NCBI GenBank assembly: GCA_946626755.1
Contig: CAMOUW010000007.1
Coordinates: forward strand, 1-37,470
Source of the DNA: an uncultured Clostridia bacterium
Lineage (GTDB): Bacteria > Bacillota > Clostridia > Lachnospirales > Lachnospiraceae
DNA length: 37,470 nt
Direction: 5' to 3'
In this document: positions 17,183 to 26,836 of the stretch, one piece after another
Position numbering within the stretch: position 1 is the first letter of the stretch
Layout of the letters: each line of letters opens with the position of its first letter
Made by a program: the position numbers and the translations under genes
Notes under the pieces: model-generated
Seen by the model: only the letters and a program-made list of their open reading frames with translations
Databases searched by the model: none
What the model was told of the DNA's origin: nothing

Positions 17183-18265
17183 ATGGCAATGTGGAAAGAG
17201 TTTATTAGAAAAACAATACCTTATGTGCCCGGGGAACAGCCCTCGGATAAAAAAATAATAAAGTTAAATACCAATGAAAATCCTTATCCGCCTTCTCCCA
17301 AGGTTCTTAAAGCAGCAGTGGAGCTGGGAGAAAAAGGTGCGGATGATCTTCGTCGTTATCCGGATCCTGAGGTGAAAAAACTTGTGCAGACACTAAGTGC
17401 CTATCATGGGGTATGGCCTGAAAACGTTTTTACCGGAGTGGGCTCGGATGACGTTTTATCAGTTGCATTTCTGACTTTTTTCAATTCGCCAAAGCCTGTT
17501 CTTTTTGCCGATATAACATATTCATTTTATTCGGTATGGACGGATATTTACAGAATACCGTCAAAAACAATACCTGTGGATGAGGATTTCAGAATACATG
17601 TATCGGATTATAATATTCCAAACGGAGGCATAGTAATAGCCAATCCCAATGCCCCCACAGGTATTTCTCTTCCTTTAGAGGATATCAGAGCGCTCGTAGA
17701 AGCCAATCAGGACAGCGTGGTCATCGTAGATGAGGCTTACATAGATTTTGGCGGGCAAAGCGCACTGGCACTTATCAAAGATTATGAAAATGTTCTGGTA
17801 GTCAGGACTTTTTCCAAATCAAGATCACTTGCGGGGCTTAGAGTCGGTTATGCACTTGGCAGCGAGACTCTTATTAAAGCTATGAATGATGTAAAATTTT
17901 CCATAAATTCTTACACCATGAATGCTCCTGCCATAAAATTGGGGGTGGAATGTGTACAGGACAGGGAGTATTTTGCCGAATGCATCAGAAAGATCAAAGA
18001 TACCAGAGAATATACGGTTGAAAATCTCCAACGCAACGGTTTTAAGGTGCTTCCTTCAGATGCCAATTTTGTATTTGCTTCACATATAAGACATCCTGCA
18101 AAAAAGATTTTTGAAGGACTTAAAAAAAGAAAAGTCTTTGTAAGGTTTTTTGATAAACCCAGGATAAATAATTATCTCAGGATATCTATAGGTACCGATG
18201 ATGAGATGAGAAGCTTTTTTAAAGAACTGCGGGGAGTTTTAAACGACCTGGCATTGGATTTTTAA
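17183..18265 (+). CDS. hisC: Histidinol-phosphate aminotransferase
   Basis: Transfers an amino group to imidazole-acetol phosphate in histidine synthesis; many HisC enzymes also act on aromatic keto acids. Seen in 360 residues: LNTNENPYPPSP (28-39), RRYPDP (57-62), ANPNAPTG (153-160), Asp183 in VDEAYIDF, Schiff-base Lys212 (TFSKSRSLAGLRVGY) and the C-terminal LRISIG. These blocks are characteristic of HisC rather than AspC. AGAGGAGA precedes the ATG at 17183; a second ATG two codons later is also possible. No other his genes are nearby, so it may have a general aromatic role; that is inference. Confidence 0.92.
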   Translation: MAMWKEFIRKTIPYVPGEQPSDKKIIKLNTNENPYPPSPKVLKAAVELGEKGADDLRRYPDPEVKKLVQTLSAYHGVWPENVFTGVGSDDVLSVAFLTFFNSPKPVLFADITYSFYSVWTDIYRIPSKTIPVDEDFRIHVSDYNIPNGGIVIANPNAPTGISLPLEDIRALVEANQDSVVIVDEAYIDFGGQSALALIKDYENVLVVRTFSKSRSLAGLRVGYALGSETLIKAMNDVKFSINSYTMNAPAIKLGVECVQDREYFAECIRKIKDTREYTVENLQRNGFKVLPSDANFVFASHIRHPAKKIFEGLKKRKVFVRFFDKPRINNYLRISIGTDDEMRSFFKELRGVLNDLALDF

Positions 18266-18275
18266 GGGAAAGAAC

Positions 18276-18977
18276 ATGAGTATAGTTAAAGAATCTGAAA
18301 AGATATGTCCTCCGGAGTATCTTAAAAGAAATTACCAGAAAGAAATGGAGGCGCTTCTTGCAGGTATTGAAAGAAGAATAAAAGCAGGAGGTCGTATACC
18401 GACTCTTCTTCTGCACAGTTGCTGTGCGCCATGCTCAAGCTATGTGATCTTATATCTGTCGGAATATTTTAAGATCACTGTTTTTTACTACAATCCCAAT
18501 ATAACCGAAAAAGCGGAGTATGAGAGGAGAGTTGCCGAACAGAAACGTTTCATAAATGAATTTAAGGCTAAAAATGAAGTGAACTTTCTTGAAGGTGCAT
18601 ATGATCCCGGATTGTTTATGCAGCTTTCCAATGGATTGGAAGAGTGTCCTGAGGGAGGACTCCGGTGTGCAAAGTGCTTCAGAATGCGTCTTGAGGAAAC
18701 CGCTAAAAAAGCAGGAGAACTTAAGTTTGATTATTTTACTACAACTCTGACCATCAGTCCCGTAAAATCAGCAGCCCTGCTAAACTCCATCGGTGATCTG
18801 CTTGGTAAAACTTACGGTACAAAATATCTTATGTCTGATTTTAAGAAAAAAGGAGGATATGCACTTTCGGTAGGATTGTCTGAAGAGTATGGTCTTTACA
18901 GACAGGATTACTGCGGTTGTGTGTATTCCAGAGAAGAAAGTCACCGCAGGGCTGTACGTGATGACGTACAGGTATAG
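18276..18977 (+). CDS. queH: Epoxyqueuosine reductase QueH
   Basis: QueH (former DUF208) reduces epoxyqueuosine to queuosine in tRNA anticodons and is the cobalamin-independent alternative to QueG. Seen in 233 residues: HSCCAPC (C49, C50, C53), FYYNPNI (70-76), C124, the CAKCFRMRL block (C131, C134), SPVKSA and the DYCGC pair (C213, C215). Family members bind an iron-sulfur cluster and a second metal through such residues. The start lies ten bases after hisC, so the two are probably co-transcribed although functionally unrelated. Confidence 0.94.
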   Translation: MSIVKESEKICPPEYLKRNYQKEMEALLAGIERRIKAGGRIPTLLLHSCCAPCSSYVILYLSEYFKITVFYYNPNITEKAEYERRVAEQKRFINEFKAKNEVNFLEGAYDPGLFMQLSNGLEECPEGGLRCAKCFRMRLEETAKKAGELKFDYFTTTLTISPVKSAALLNSIGDLLGKTYGTKYLMSDFKKKGGYALSVGLSEEYGLYRQDYCGCVYSREESHRRAVRDDVQV

Positions 18978-18980
18978 TAA

Positions 18981-19009
18981 TTGTAAACACGAAAATGGTG
19001 TGGTATAAT
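18981..19009 (+). promoter_or_regulatory. Promoter upstream of the envelope-protein pair
   Basis: TTGTAA (18981-18986), a 17-base spacer and an extended perfect -10 TGG-TATAAT (19001-19009), with the ribosome site 25 bases downstream. Confidence 0.8.
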
Positions 19010-19045
19010 GGCACCGTATTTTGAGTCGTGTATCGGAGGTGTATT

Positions 19046-19579
19046 ATGTCAAAAAGGATACTGAAGATAGCAATAGGTGCAGCTGCTTTGGGGATAGCCG
19101 CAAAGCTGGGATATGACAAGTATAAAGAAAAAAAGAGAGAATATCGTCAGGAAGAGGAAGAAACCAGAGATGATATGATCAGGAAATACACCGCATTTTT
19201 TGACAGAAAGCTGGTAGAGATAGAAGAAGGAGCATTTGAAGGGTGTGAGCTTAAAGCATTCGGATCAAAGCTTATACTTGATATGAGCCGGGCAAAACTG
19301 GAAAAAGATATATATGTCAGTTTTGATGTGAAAGGAAGCAATCTTACCATCATTCTGCCCGCAGGAGTAAATACAAATGTGGACATTTCAAAAAACATGA
19401 GCAAGATCAGTAATTACTCGGAAAAACGCGCCAAGAACTCCCATACCGTTTATATCATAGGAAACGCTATCGGCAGTTCTATAGAGATCGCTCCGGATAA
19501 TGTATATCTGGATAGTGATGAGGAAGAGGAGATAGAAGATTTCAATGAGGTTATTAATTCCTCAAAAGAAATGGCTTAA
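19046..19579 (+). CDS. Membrane-anchored protein with a probable toast-rack (LiaF/DUF4097-like) domain
   Basis: I recognise no characterised orthologue. The 177-residue protein has a hydrophobic N-terminal segment (about 5-22, MSKRILKIAIGAAALGIAA), a highly charged stretch (24-46) and a beta-rich region (54-150) whose alternating strands (GCELKAFGSKLILDM, VKGSNLTIILPAGVNTNVD) resemble the right-handed beta 'toast-rack' folds of LiaF and DUF4097 proteins, which often sense envelope stress. The tail is acidic (157-165). The start at 19046 follows CGGAGG by six bases; the in-frame GTG at 19028 lies upstream of that site and is rejected. It is probably co-transcribed with the next gene. The domain call is by pattern only. 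Confidence 0.7.
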   Translation: MSKRILKIAIGAAALGIAAKLGYDKYKEKKREYRQEEEETRDDMIRKYTAFFDRKLVEIEEGAFEGCELKAFGSKLILDMSRAKLEKDIYVSFDVKGSNLTIILPAGVNTNVDISKNMSKISNYSEKRAKNSHTVYIIGNAIGSSIEIAPDNVYLDSDEEEEIEDFNEVINSSKEMA

Positions 19580-19603
19580 GCAGAGATAGGAATAAAAAGC
19601 TTT

Positions 19604-20029
19604 ATGAAAAAGCATGACAACGGAATTCAGGGATTTATGGGAGGCAGAAACGGCATGGATCATTTGTCGCGTCTGCTTCTTTATATTGCGCTGGGTATTT
19701 TTGCACTTTCGGTAATTCTGAGATTATGGGTGCTTTTTATACTTGGTGGTGCTGTGTTGGGAATTTGCATATACAGAACCCTGTCAAAAAATCTTAATCA
19801 GAGATATTCGGAAAACAGAGTGTATCTGCAGCTTACCAAATCGGCCAGGTCATCTGTGCACAGATTTATTTTGCGGATAAAAGACAAGAAGACTCATCGT
19901 ATTTTTAAATGTCCTAATTGTTCGCAAAAAATAAGAGTACCAAAAGGAAAAGGAGAGATACTTATAAAGTGTCCAGGGTGTCGTATAGAATTCCGTGAAA
20001 ACACCGGAACGGCATCCCCGAAGACATAA
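19604..20029 (+). CDS. Small membrane protein with a C-terminal zinc ribbon
   Basis: A 141-residue protein of unknown function. Seen: two hydrophobic segments (about 23-40 and 42-58) forming a membrane hairpin, a basic linker, then a zinc-ribbon of two CxxC pairs (C103, C106 and C123, C126) that would lie in the cytoplasm. Such ribbons bind nucleic acid or protein partners. It starts 24 bases after the preceding gene and likely shares its transcript. No clear ribosome site: AGAGATAGG lies about 15 bases upstream. Confidence 0.8.
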   Translation: MKKHDNGIQGFMGGRNGMDHLSRLLLYIALGIFALSVILRLWVLFILGGAVLGICIYRTLSKNLNQRYSENRVYLQLTKSARSSVHRFILRIKDKKTHRIFKCPNCSQKIRVPKGKGEILIKCPGCRIEFRENTGTASPKT

Positions 20030-20150
20030 CCCGTAAATGATCTTTCGTTTATGCGGCTTGTTATATTTCAGTTGTTATCAACAAAAAGTATATCGATCAA
20101 AAGAAAGTGACATTTTTTATTTATTACGATATAAGCTGCATATTTTGTGA

Positions 20151-20179
20151 TTGACAAATTATGCGTGCTTTGTTATTTT
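20151..20179 (+). promoter_or_regulatory. Promoter of guaB
   Basis: A perfect TTGACA (20151-20156), a 17-base spacer and an extended -10 TGT-TATTTT (20171-20179). The leader is about 40 bases, with no recognisable purine riboswitch. The rest of the gap (20030-20150) holds only an imperfect hairpin without a T tract. Confidence 0.8.
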
Positions 20180-20206
20180 TATTCAAATATACTGTTGGAA
20201 ATCTAA

Positions 20207-21685
<1,479 letters not shown>

Positions 21686-21701
21686 TCATAGTTTATCATA
21701 T

Positions 21702-21731
21702 AAGAGCCATCCCGCACGGGGTGGCTCTTTT
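21702..21731 (+). terminator. Rho-independent terminator after guaB
   Basis: A 12-base stem (21702-21713 with 21718-21729, one G-T pair) around a GCAC loop, ending in a short T tract (21728-21731). Confidence 0.75.
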
Positions 21732-21757
21732 GATGGAGGTTTACTGCATAAAACCAT

Positions 21758-21786
21758 TCGACATCACCATATATATCTGTTATAAT
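21758..21786 (+). promoter_or_regulatory. Promoter of argS
   Basis: TCGACA (21758-21763), a 17-base spacer and an extended perfect -10 TGT-TATAAT (21778-21786), about 60 bases before the start codon. Confidence 0.8.
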
Positions 21787-21846
21787 GAAATGATTAAAAA
21801 GAAACGTTTTTTACGAGTAACTATTATTGATCAGGAGCTTTCTTAC

Positions 21847-23619
21847 ATGAAACAGTTTATCGAAGATATAGAAGATATTTTTAAGTCGGCATTTGCAAAT
21901 GCAGGATATGATGAGTCATACGGTGTCGTAACCGTTTCTAAGCGTGCCGATCTTTGTGAATACCAGTGCAACGGTTGTATGTCTGCAGCTAAAGCTTACA
22001 AAAAAAAGCCCATAGACATAGCTGAAGAAATAGTACGGCAGATAGGTGACGATCCGGCTTTTGAAAAAGTCGAAGCAGTTATGCCGGGTTTTATAAACAT
22101 TACGGTTTCAGGCGGCGCTCTTGCACAAAAGCTTTCCGGGATGGCGAAGGATGAGTGCTTCGGCTTCGAAAAGGAAGAGAACCCCAAAACAGTTGTTATA
22201 GATTATGGCGGTGCCAATGTGGCGAAGCCTCTGCATGTGGGACATTTAAGATCTGCCGTTATAGGCGAGAGCGTAAAGCGCATTATTTCTCATGCAGGCA
22301 ACAAAACGATAGGAGATGTACACCTTGGAGACTGGGGGCTTCAGATGGGTCTTATCATCGAACAGTTAAAAGATGATGAACCTGATCTGCCGTATTTTGA
22401 TGAAGAACATACAAGACCTTATCCTCATAATGCTCCTTTTACTCTTGAGGATCTGGAACGTATATATCCTAAAGCCAGTGGCAGGTCAAAAGAAGACGAA
22501 GCCTTTCTTAAAAGAGCACAGGATGCCACACTTAAGCTTCAGTCGGGCTATGAGCCGTATGTAGAGATATGGAAGCATATCATGACACTTTCCAAAGCCG
22601 ATCTTAAGAAAAATTATGATGCTCTGGACGTACATTTTGATCTTTGGAAAGGCGAGTCTGATGCACAGCCCCTTATACCGGATATGGTTAAGGATTTTAA
22701 AAACCGGGGAATAGCCGTTGAAAGCAGAGGGGCACTCGTAGTGGATGTGTCTATGGAATCAGATACCAAAGAAGTACCTCCGTGTATTATACAAAAATCA
22801 GACGGAGCTGCATTATATGCCACTTCAGATCTGGCAACCATCATAGACAGAGAGAAAAGCTTCAGTCCGGATGAGATCATATATGTAGCGGACAAGCGTC
22901 AGGAACTTCATTTTACCCAGGTGTTCAGAACTGCGAAAAAAGCGGGCATAATCGGAGAAGATACGAAGCTTGAGTTTCTCGGCTTCGGAACCATGAACGG
23001 AAAAGATGGAAAACCCTTTAAGACAAGGTCCGGCGGTGTTATGCGTCTTGAACACCTCATAGAGGATATTAAAGCCGGAGTCTATGATAAAATAACTGAA
23101 AGTGACGATATTTCCGGTGAAGAGATCCGCCGCATAGTGGATATTGTAGGTCTTGCCGCTCTTAAATACGGAGATCTCTCAAATCAGGCGTCAAGGGATT
23201 ATGTATTTGATATAGACAGATTTACTTCGTTTGAAGGAAATACAGGACCTTATATTCTCTATACGGTCGTACGTATAAAATCCATCATCGACAAATACAT
23301 GGCCGGTGGCGGTGATATAACATCAGATATGAGTGATCTGTCTGCTCCTGTTACCGATAAGGAAAAGACACTGATGATCAAGCTGACTTCATATCCGGGA
23401 GTTTTGGAAGCGGCATATAAAGAGCTGGCGCCCCACAGGATATGTCAGTTTATTTACGAGGTTTCTGACGTGTTTAACGGATTCTATCACGATACACGCA
23501 TACTTTCACAGGAAGATGAAGAACAAAAAAAGGCATGGATAAAACTGCTTGCTTTTACAAAAGATATTCTTGTGCAGTGTCTTAAGCTTTTGTCCATAGA
23601 TGTGCCTGACAGAATGTAA
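21847..23619 (+). CDS. argS: Arginyl-tRNA synthetase
   Basis: Charges tRNA-Arg with arginine. Seen in 590 residues: the N-terminal tRNA D-loop-recognition domain (about 1-100), the class I signature HVGH (130-133) in GGANVAKPLHVGHLRSA, GDWGLQMG (161-168), the degenerate KMSK-type loop KPFKTRSGG (389-397), and a C-terminal DALR anticodon-binding domain (about 460-590). The start at 21847 follows AGGAG (21833-21837) by nine bases. The frame stays open back to 21682, but that would include the guaB terminator and the argS promoter, so the longer form is rejected. Confidence 0.96.
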   Translation: MKQFIEDIEDIFKSAFANAGYDESYGVVTVSKRADLCEYQCNGCMSAAKAYKKKPIDIAEEIVRQIGDDPAFEKVEAVMPGFINITVSGGALAQKLSGMAKDECFGFEKEENPKTVVIDYGGANVAKPLHVGHLRSAVIGESVKRIISHAGNKTIGDVHLGDWGLQMGLIIEQLKDDEPDLPYFDEEHTRPYPHNAPFTLEDLERIYPKASGRSKEDEAFLKRAQDATLKLQSGYEPYVEIWKHIMTLSKADLKKNYDALDVHFDLWKGESDAQPLIPDMVKDFKNRGIAVESRGALVVDVSMESDTKEVPPCIIQKSDGAALYATSDLATIIDREKSFSPDEIIYVADKRQELHFTQVFRTAKKAGIIGEDTKLEFLGFGTMNGKDGKPFKTRSGGVMRLEHLIEDIKAGVYDKITESDDISGEEIRRIVDIVGLAALKYGDLSNQASRDYVFDIDRFTSFEGNTGPYILYTVVRIKSIIDKYMAGGGDITSDMSDLSAPVTDKEKTLMIKLTSYPGVLEAAYKELAPHRICQFIYEVSDVFNGFYHDTRILSQEDEEQKKAWIKLLAFTKDILVQCLKLLSIDVPDRM

Positions 23620-23653
23620 ACCTGTGACGGTTTTATTTATAAAGGATAATAAA

Positions 23654-24691
23654 ATGAACAATAATAATAAAAAGCTGATAACATTTGTCATACCATGTTA
23701 TAACTCAGCCGGATATATGAGAAAATGTATAGATTCATGTTTGAATGCTGCAGATGAAAAGGGCGACGTAGAGATCATTATTGTGGATGACGGGTCTACG
23801 CTGGACAATACTTATGAGATAGCTCTTGAGTATGAAAAAGAACACCCGGATGTCGTAAAGGCCGTACATAAAGAAAACGGCGGGCACGGATCTGCAGTAA
23901 ATATAGGCATAAAGCTTGCAAGAGGTACATTCCTGAAGGTTGTGGACTCCGATGACTGGTTGGATAAACCTGCTTTAAAGATTGTCATGGATGATCTCAG
24001 AAGCTTTAAAAAGAAAAAACCGGACATTTACATAACCAACTTTGTATATGAGAACCAGACAAAGTATCATAAAAAAAGAGTCCATTTTGAAAATGTATTT
24101 CCTCTGAGAAAATTTTTCAAATGGGATGACATAGGTGTATTTCTTGTAGATCAGTACCTTCTTATGCATAGTGTGGTATACAAGACCTCTGTTTTACACA
24201 AATGCGGACTGGTGCTGCCTGAGAAGATATTCTATGTGGACAATATATTTGTGTTTGAACCGCTTCCTTACGTGAAGACGCTTTATTACAACAACGTGAA
24301 CTTCTACAGATACTTCATAGGCCGTGACGACCAGTCTATCAAAGAGGAGACCATGATAAGGCGTATCGACCAGCATATATATATTGCAAAGACCATGACA
24401 CAGACTCTTAAGAATGCTGATATAAAGTCTCCGAAATGCGAAAAGTATATGATGAAGTATCTGACTATCATGTACCAGATAGCCTCTATTTTACTTATAG
24501 TCGGAGGGACACCGGAGCATCTGGAAAAGAAGAAGCTTCTCTGGCAGTATCTAAAGGAAACAGATTTTAAAAGATATGTAAGGATGCGTTACCATCCCTT
24601 TGGTATAATACTTAATATGCCGGGAGAACCTGCGAGGAAGTTTCTCATAAAGGCTTACCACGGTCTCGGAAAATACATCGGATTCAACTGA
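23654..24691 (+). CDS. Glycosyltransferase family 2
   Basis: A 345-residue GT-A fold enzyme that transfers a sugar from a nucleotide-sugar donor to an unknown acceptor, probably in polysaccharide or cell-surface synthesis. Seen: FVIPCYNSAGY (11-21), VDDGS (44-48), the metal/nucleotide motif DSDDW (98-102), and a basic C-terminal half with no transmembrane segment. The start at 23654 follows AAAGGA by seven bases; the frame is open upstream but lacks a site. It lies between argS and pyrC, 34 and 40 bases away, so it may be co-transcribed with housekeeping genes. Donor and acceptor cannot be inferred. Confidence 0.88.
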   Translation: MNNNNKKLITFVIPCYNSAGYMRKCIDSCLNAADEKGDVEIIIVDDGSTLDNTYEIALEYEKEHPDVVKAVHKENGGHGSAVNIGIKLARGTFLKVVDSDDWLDKPALKIVMDDLRSFKKKKPDIYITNFVYENQTKYHKKRVHFENVFPLRKFFKWDDIGVFLVDQYLLMHSVVYKTSVLHKCGLVLPEKIFYVDNIFVFEPLPYVKTLYYNNVNFYRYFIGRDDQSIKEETMIRRIDQHIYIAKTMTQTLKNADIKSPKCEKYMMKYLTIMYQIASILLIVGGTPEHLEKKKLLWQYLKETDFKRYVRMRYHPFGIILNMPGEPARKFLIKAYHGLGKYIGFN

Positions 24692-24731
24692 TAACCGGTA
24701 TTTATATAATGATATGGAAAGGAGAAGGAAA

Positions 24732-26099
24732 ATGGCTTTTACACTTATAAAAAACGGCAGAGTACTTGATCCTGAAACGGGATTTGACAGCGTTACAGAC
24801 CTTATCATGGTAGACGGTAAGATCCTGGAGATAGGTGACGACATTCACATAGAAGAATACGAAAAGCATGAAAATATAGGTGAGCACAATGACAATGATA
24901 TTGTGATCGATGCCTCAGGCTGCCTTGTTATGCCGGGTCTTATAGATCTTCATGTGCATTTCAGGGATCCGGGGTTTGAGTATAAAGAAGATATCAGGAC
25001 CGGTGCCAGAGCAGCGGCCAGAGGTGGTTATACAAGTGTCTGCATGATGCCCAATACAAAGCCTGTAGTGGATAGTCTTGAGACGCTGGAGTATGTTCTT
25101 GATAAAGCGGCAGCCACTTCTGCAGTACAGATACATCCTATAGCTGCCATTACAGCCAACCAGGACGGTGAGTATCTTACGGATTTTCAGACACTTGCGG
25201 ATAACGGTGCCGTAGCTGTAAGTGAGGATGGTAAATCTGTAATGAATGCCCGTGTGGCCAGACAGGCCATGAGGCTTGCGGCTGAAACTGGTGTATCGGT
25301 ATTTGCCCATTGCGAAGATATAAACTTAAGGGCAAGGGGAGTGATGAATGCCGGCAAAAAAGCCAAAGAACTGGGGTTGTACGGCATTCTGAATGAAGTA
25401 GAGGATGTTATAGTCGCAAGAGATATCATACTTGCCAAGGATACAGGAGCCCACCTTCATCTTTGCCATTGCTCCACTGAAGACAGTGTCACCCTTATAA
25501 AGCTTGCAAAAGAAAGCGGAGTGGACATTTCCGCAGAGGTTACACCTCATCACCTCACTCTTACCGAAGATGATATAGACGGTACGGATACAAATTACAA
25601 AATGAATCCTCCTTTGCGTACAAAAGCGGACAGAGATGCTCTTATTCAGGGGCTCAAAGACGGTACGATAGATTGCATAGCCACAGATCACGCTCCTCAT
25701 TCCCAAGAAGAGAAAGAAGAAAGCTTTGACAGGGCACCTTTCGGTATAGTCGGTCTTGAAACGGCGGTTCCCGTGATATATACGGAACTGGTTGAAAAAG
25801 GCATTCTTACACCTCTTGAGATGGCAGACAAAATGAGCTACAAGCCGGCATGCATACTCGGAGTAGACAGAGGCAGGCTGCAGGTTGGTGCTGACGGAGA
25901 CGTGGTCATAATAAATATTACCGACGAGTACGAAATAGACAGCAGGCTTTTTATGTCAAAGGGCAAGAATACACCCTACAACGGCAAAAAGGTAAAGGGG
26001 CGTGTTGTGGCTACGATCATAGACGGAAGAGTCATATACAGAAATGACGGCAAACATGAGAGTATTATAGAAACAGCTGATGTAGATCATTTTGACTGA
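24732..26099 (+). CDS. pyrC: Dihydroorotase, class I
   Basis: Cyclises carbamoyl aspartate to dihydroorotate, the third step of pyrimidine synthesis. Seen in 455 residues: the zinc motif DLHVHFRDPG with H74 and H76, D166 (SEDG), H193 (HCED), H246 (HLCHCST), the TPHHL block (271-275) and D319 in ATDHAPHS. This is the two-metal class I pattern. The ATG at 24732 follows AAAGGAG (24718-24724) by seven bases; an ATG at 24714 lies before that site and is rejected. pyrK and pyrD, the next step, follow 0.7 kb downstream after the Nif11-like gene. Confidence 0.96.
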   Translation: MAFTLIKNGRVLDPETGFDSVTDLIMVDGKILEIGDDIHIEEYEKHENIGEHNDNDIVIDASGCLVMPGLIDLHVHFRDPGFEYKEDIRTGARAAARGGYTSVCMMPNTKPVVDSLETLEYVLDKAAATSAVQIHPIAAITANQDGEYLTDFQTLADNGAVAVSEDGKSVMNARVARQAMRLAAETGVSVFAHCEDINLRARGVMNAGKKAKELGLYGILNEVEDVIVARDIILAKDTGAHLHLCHCSTEDSVTLIKLAKESGVDISAEVTPHHLTLTEDDIDGTDTNYKMNPPLRTKADRDALIQGLKDGTIDCIATDHAPHSQEEKEESFDRAPFGIVGLETAVPVIYTELVEKGILTPLEMADKMSYKPACILGVDRGRLQVGADGDVVIINITDEYEIDSRLFMSKGKNTPYNGKKVKGRVVATIIDGRVIYRNDGKHESIIETADVDHFD

Positions 26100-26133
26100 C
26101 ATGTGTCATAGCGTTCAAAAATAAATATTTTTT

Positions 26134-26169
26134 TCACAAATACATATTTTTTTATAAAGTGATTTGTGA
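26134..26169. repeat. Inverted repeat upstream of the Nif11-like gene
   Basis: TCACAAAT (26134-26141) and ATTTGTGA (26162-26169) are exact inverted copies around a 20-base AT-rich centre, just before a possible extended -10 (TGT-TATCAG, 26175-26183). A regulator site is possible. Confidence 0.35.
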
Positions 26170-26217
26170 TATATTGTTATCAGTAATCAATTATTTGTTC
26201 ATTAGAAAGGAGTTTCC

Positions 26218-26751
26218 ATGGCAAGCGAAAATCTTATTAAACTAATTGAGGCAGCAAGCGAAGATGATCAGTTTATGGATGAGATAAGAAAGCAGCTCGA
26301 AGACAACGACAAGGCATTTGGTATGGGTGCCCAGCAGGTGGATTTCTCAGGTCGTATAAAAGAGATGGCTAAAAGATACGGTGTAGATGTTACCGACGAT
26401 GATATTAAAGAGGCGCAGGATATGTTCAGCCAGTTCAACGACATAACTGACTCTGGAGCTCTCAGTCTGAACGGTTCATCCCAGAGCGGAGAGTATTCAC
26501 AGGACGTAAAAGGTCTTTTTTCATCTCTCTTCGGTGGCAACAATTATCAGAATCTCAATCAGCAGCAGGTTCAGGGACTTTTTCAAAATGCCAACAACGC
26601 AGGTCTTGTCGGAAATAATGCTGCAGCAGTAAACGGACTGGGATCACTTCTCGGAGGCTACAATCCCGGCACCGGTCTTTTGTCTGCAGGAGGATCTATT
26701 CTTAAAAAGCTGCTTCTTGTATATCTTTTCATGAAGCTTCTCAGAGGATGA
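26218..26751 (+). CDS. Nif11-like domain protein with Gly/Asn-rich linker and hydrophobic tail
   Basis: A 177-residue protein of unknown function. Residues 1-70 are helical and follow the Nif11 pattern: an N-terminal helix (LIKLIEAASEDDQF), a second amphipathic helix (MDEIRKQLEDNDK), then IKEMAKRYGVDVTDDDIKEA, close to the 'iAke.G...t.eel' ending of Nif11 leaders. The middle (75-160) is rich in Gly, Asn, Gln and Ser, with LLGG (144-147) and SAGG (156-159). The last 17 residues are hydrophobic with lysines (ILKKLLLVYLFMKLLRG). Nif11-type leaders often precede ribosomally made modified peptides, but no modification enzyme or peptidase transporter is adjacent. AAAGGAG precedes the ATG and a strong terminator follows, so it is a single-gene unit. 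Domain call is by pattern. Confidence 0.65.
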   Translation: MASENLIKLIEAASEDDQFMDEIRKQLEDNDKAFGMGAQQVDFSGRIKEMAKRYGVDVTDDDIKEAQDMFSQFNDITDSGALSLNGSSQSGEYSQDVKGLFSSLFGGNNYQNLNQQQVQGLFQNANNAGLVGNNAAAVNGLGSLLGGYNPGTGLLSAGGSILKKLLLVYLFMKLLRG

Positions 26752-26778
26752 TGTTATAAAAGTTACTCTTAAACCCGG

Positions 26779-26805
26779 CCTTCCCCTTCGGGGGAAGGTT
26801 TTTTT
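26779..26805 (+). terminator. Rho-independent terminator after the Nif11-like gene
   Basis: CCTTCCCC (26779-26786) and GGGGAAGG (26791-26798) form a perfect stem capped by a TTCG tetraloop, followed by seven T. Confidence 0.95.
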
Positions 26806-26836
26806 ATGAAATATCGTTGATTTGAAAGGAGAGCAT

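Noticed and set aside
20030..20150. Possible purine riboswitch or terminator before guaB
   Set aside because: Only an imperfect, bulged hairpin (about 20029-20055) with no T tract and no conserved riboswitch core is visible.
24705..24710. TATAAT just before pyrC
   Set aside because: There is no matching -35, and the implied start would fall in the ribosome site; an internal pyrC promoter is not supported.
26097..26108. Palindrome TGACATGTGTCA at the end of pyrC
   Set aside because: The stem is five bases with a two-base loop and no T tract; it overlaps the stop codon and is probably chance.
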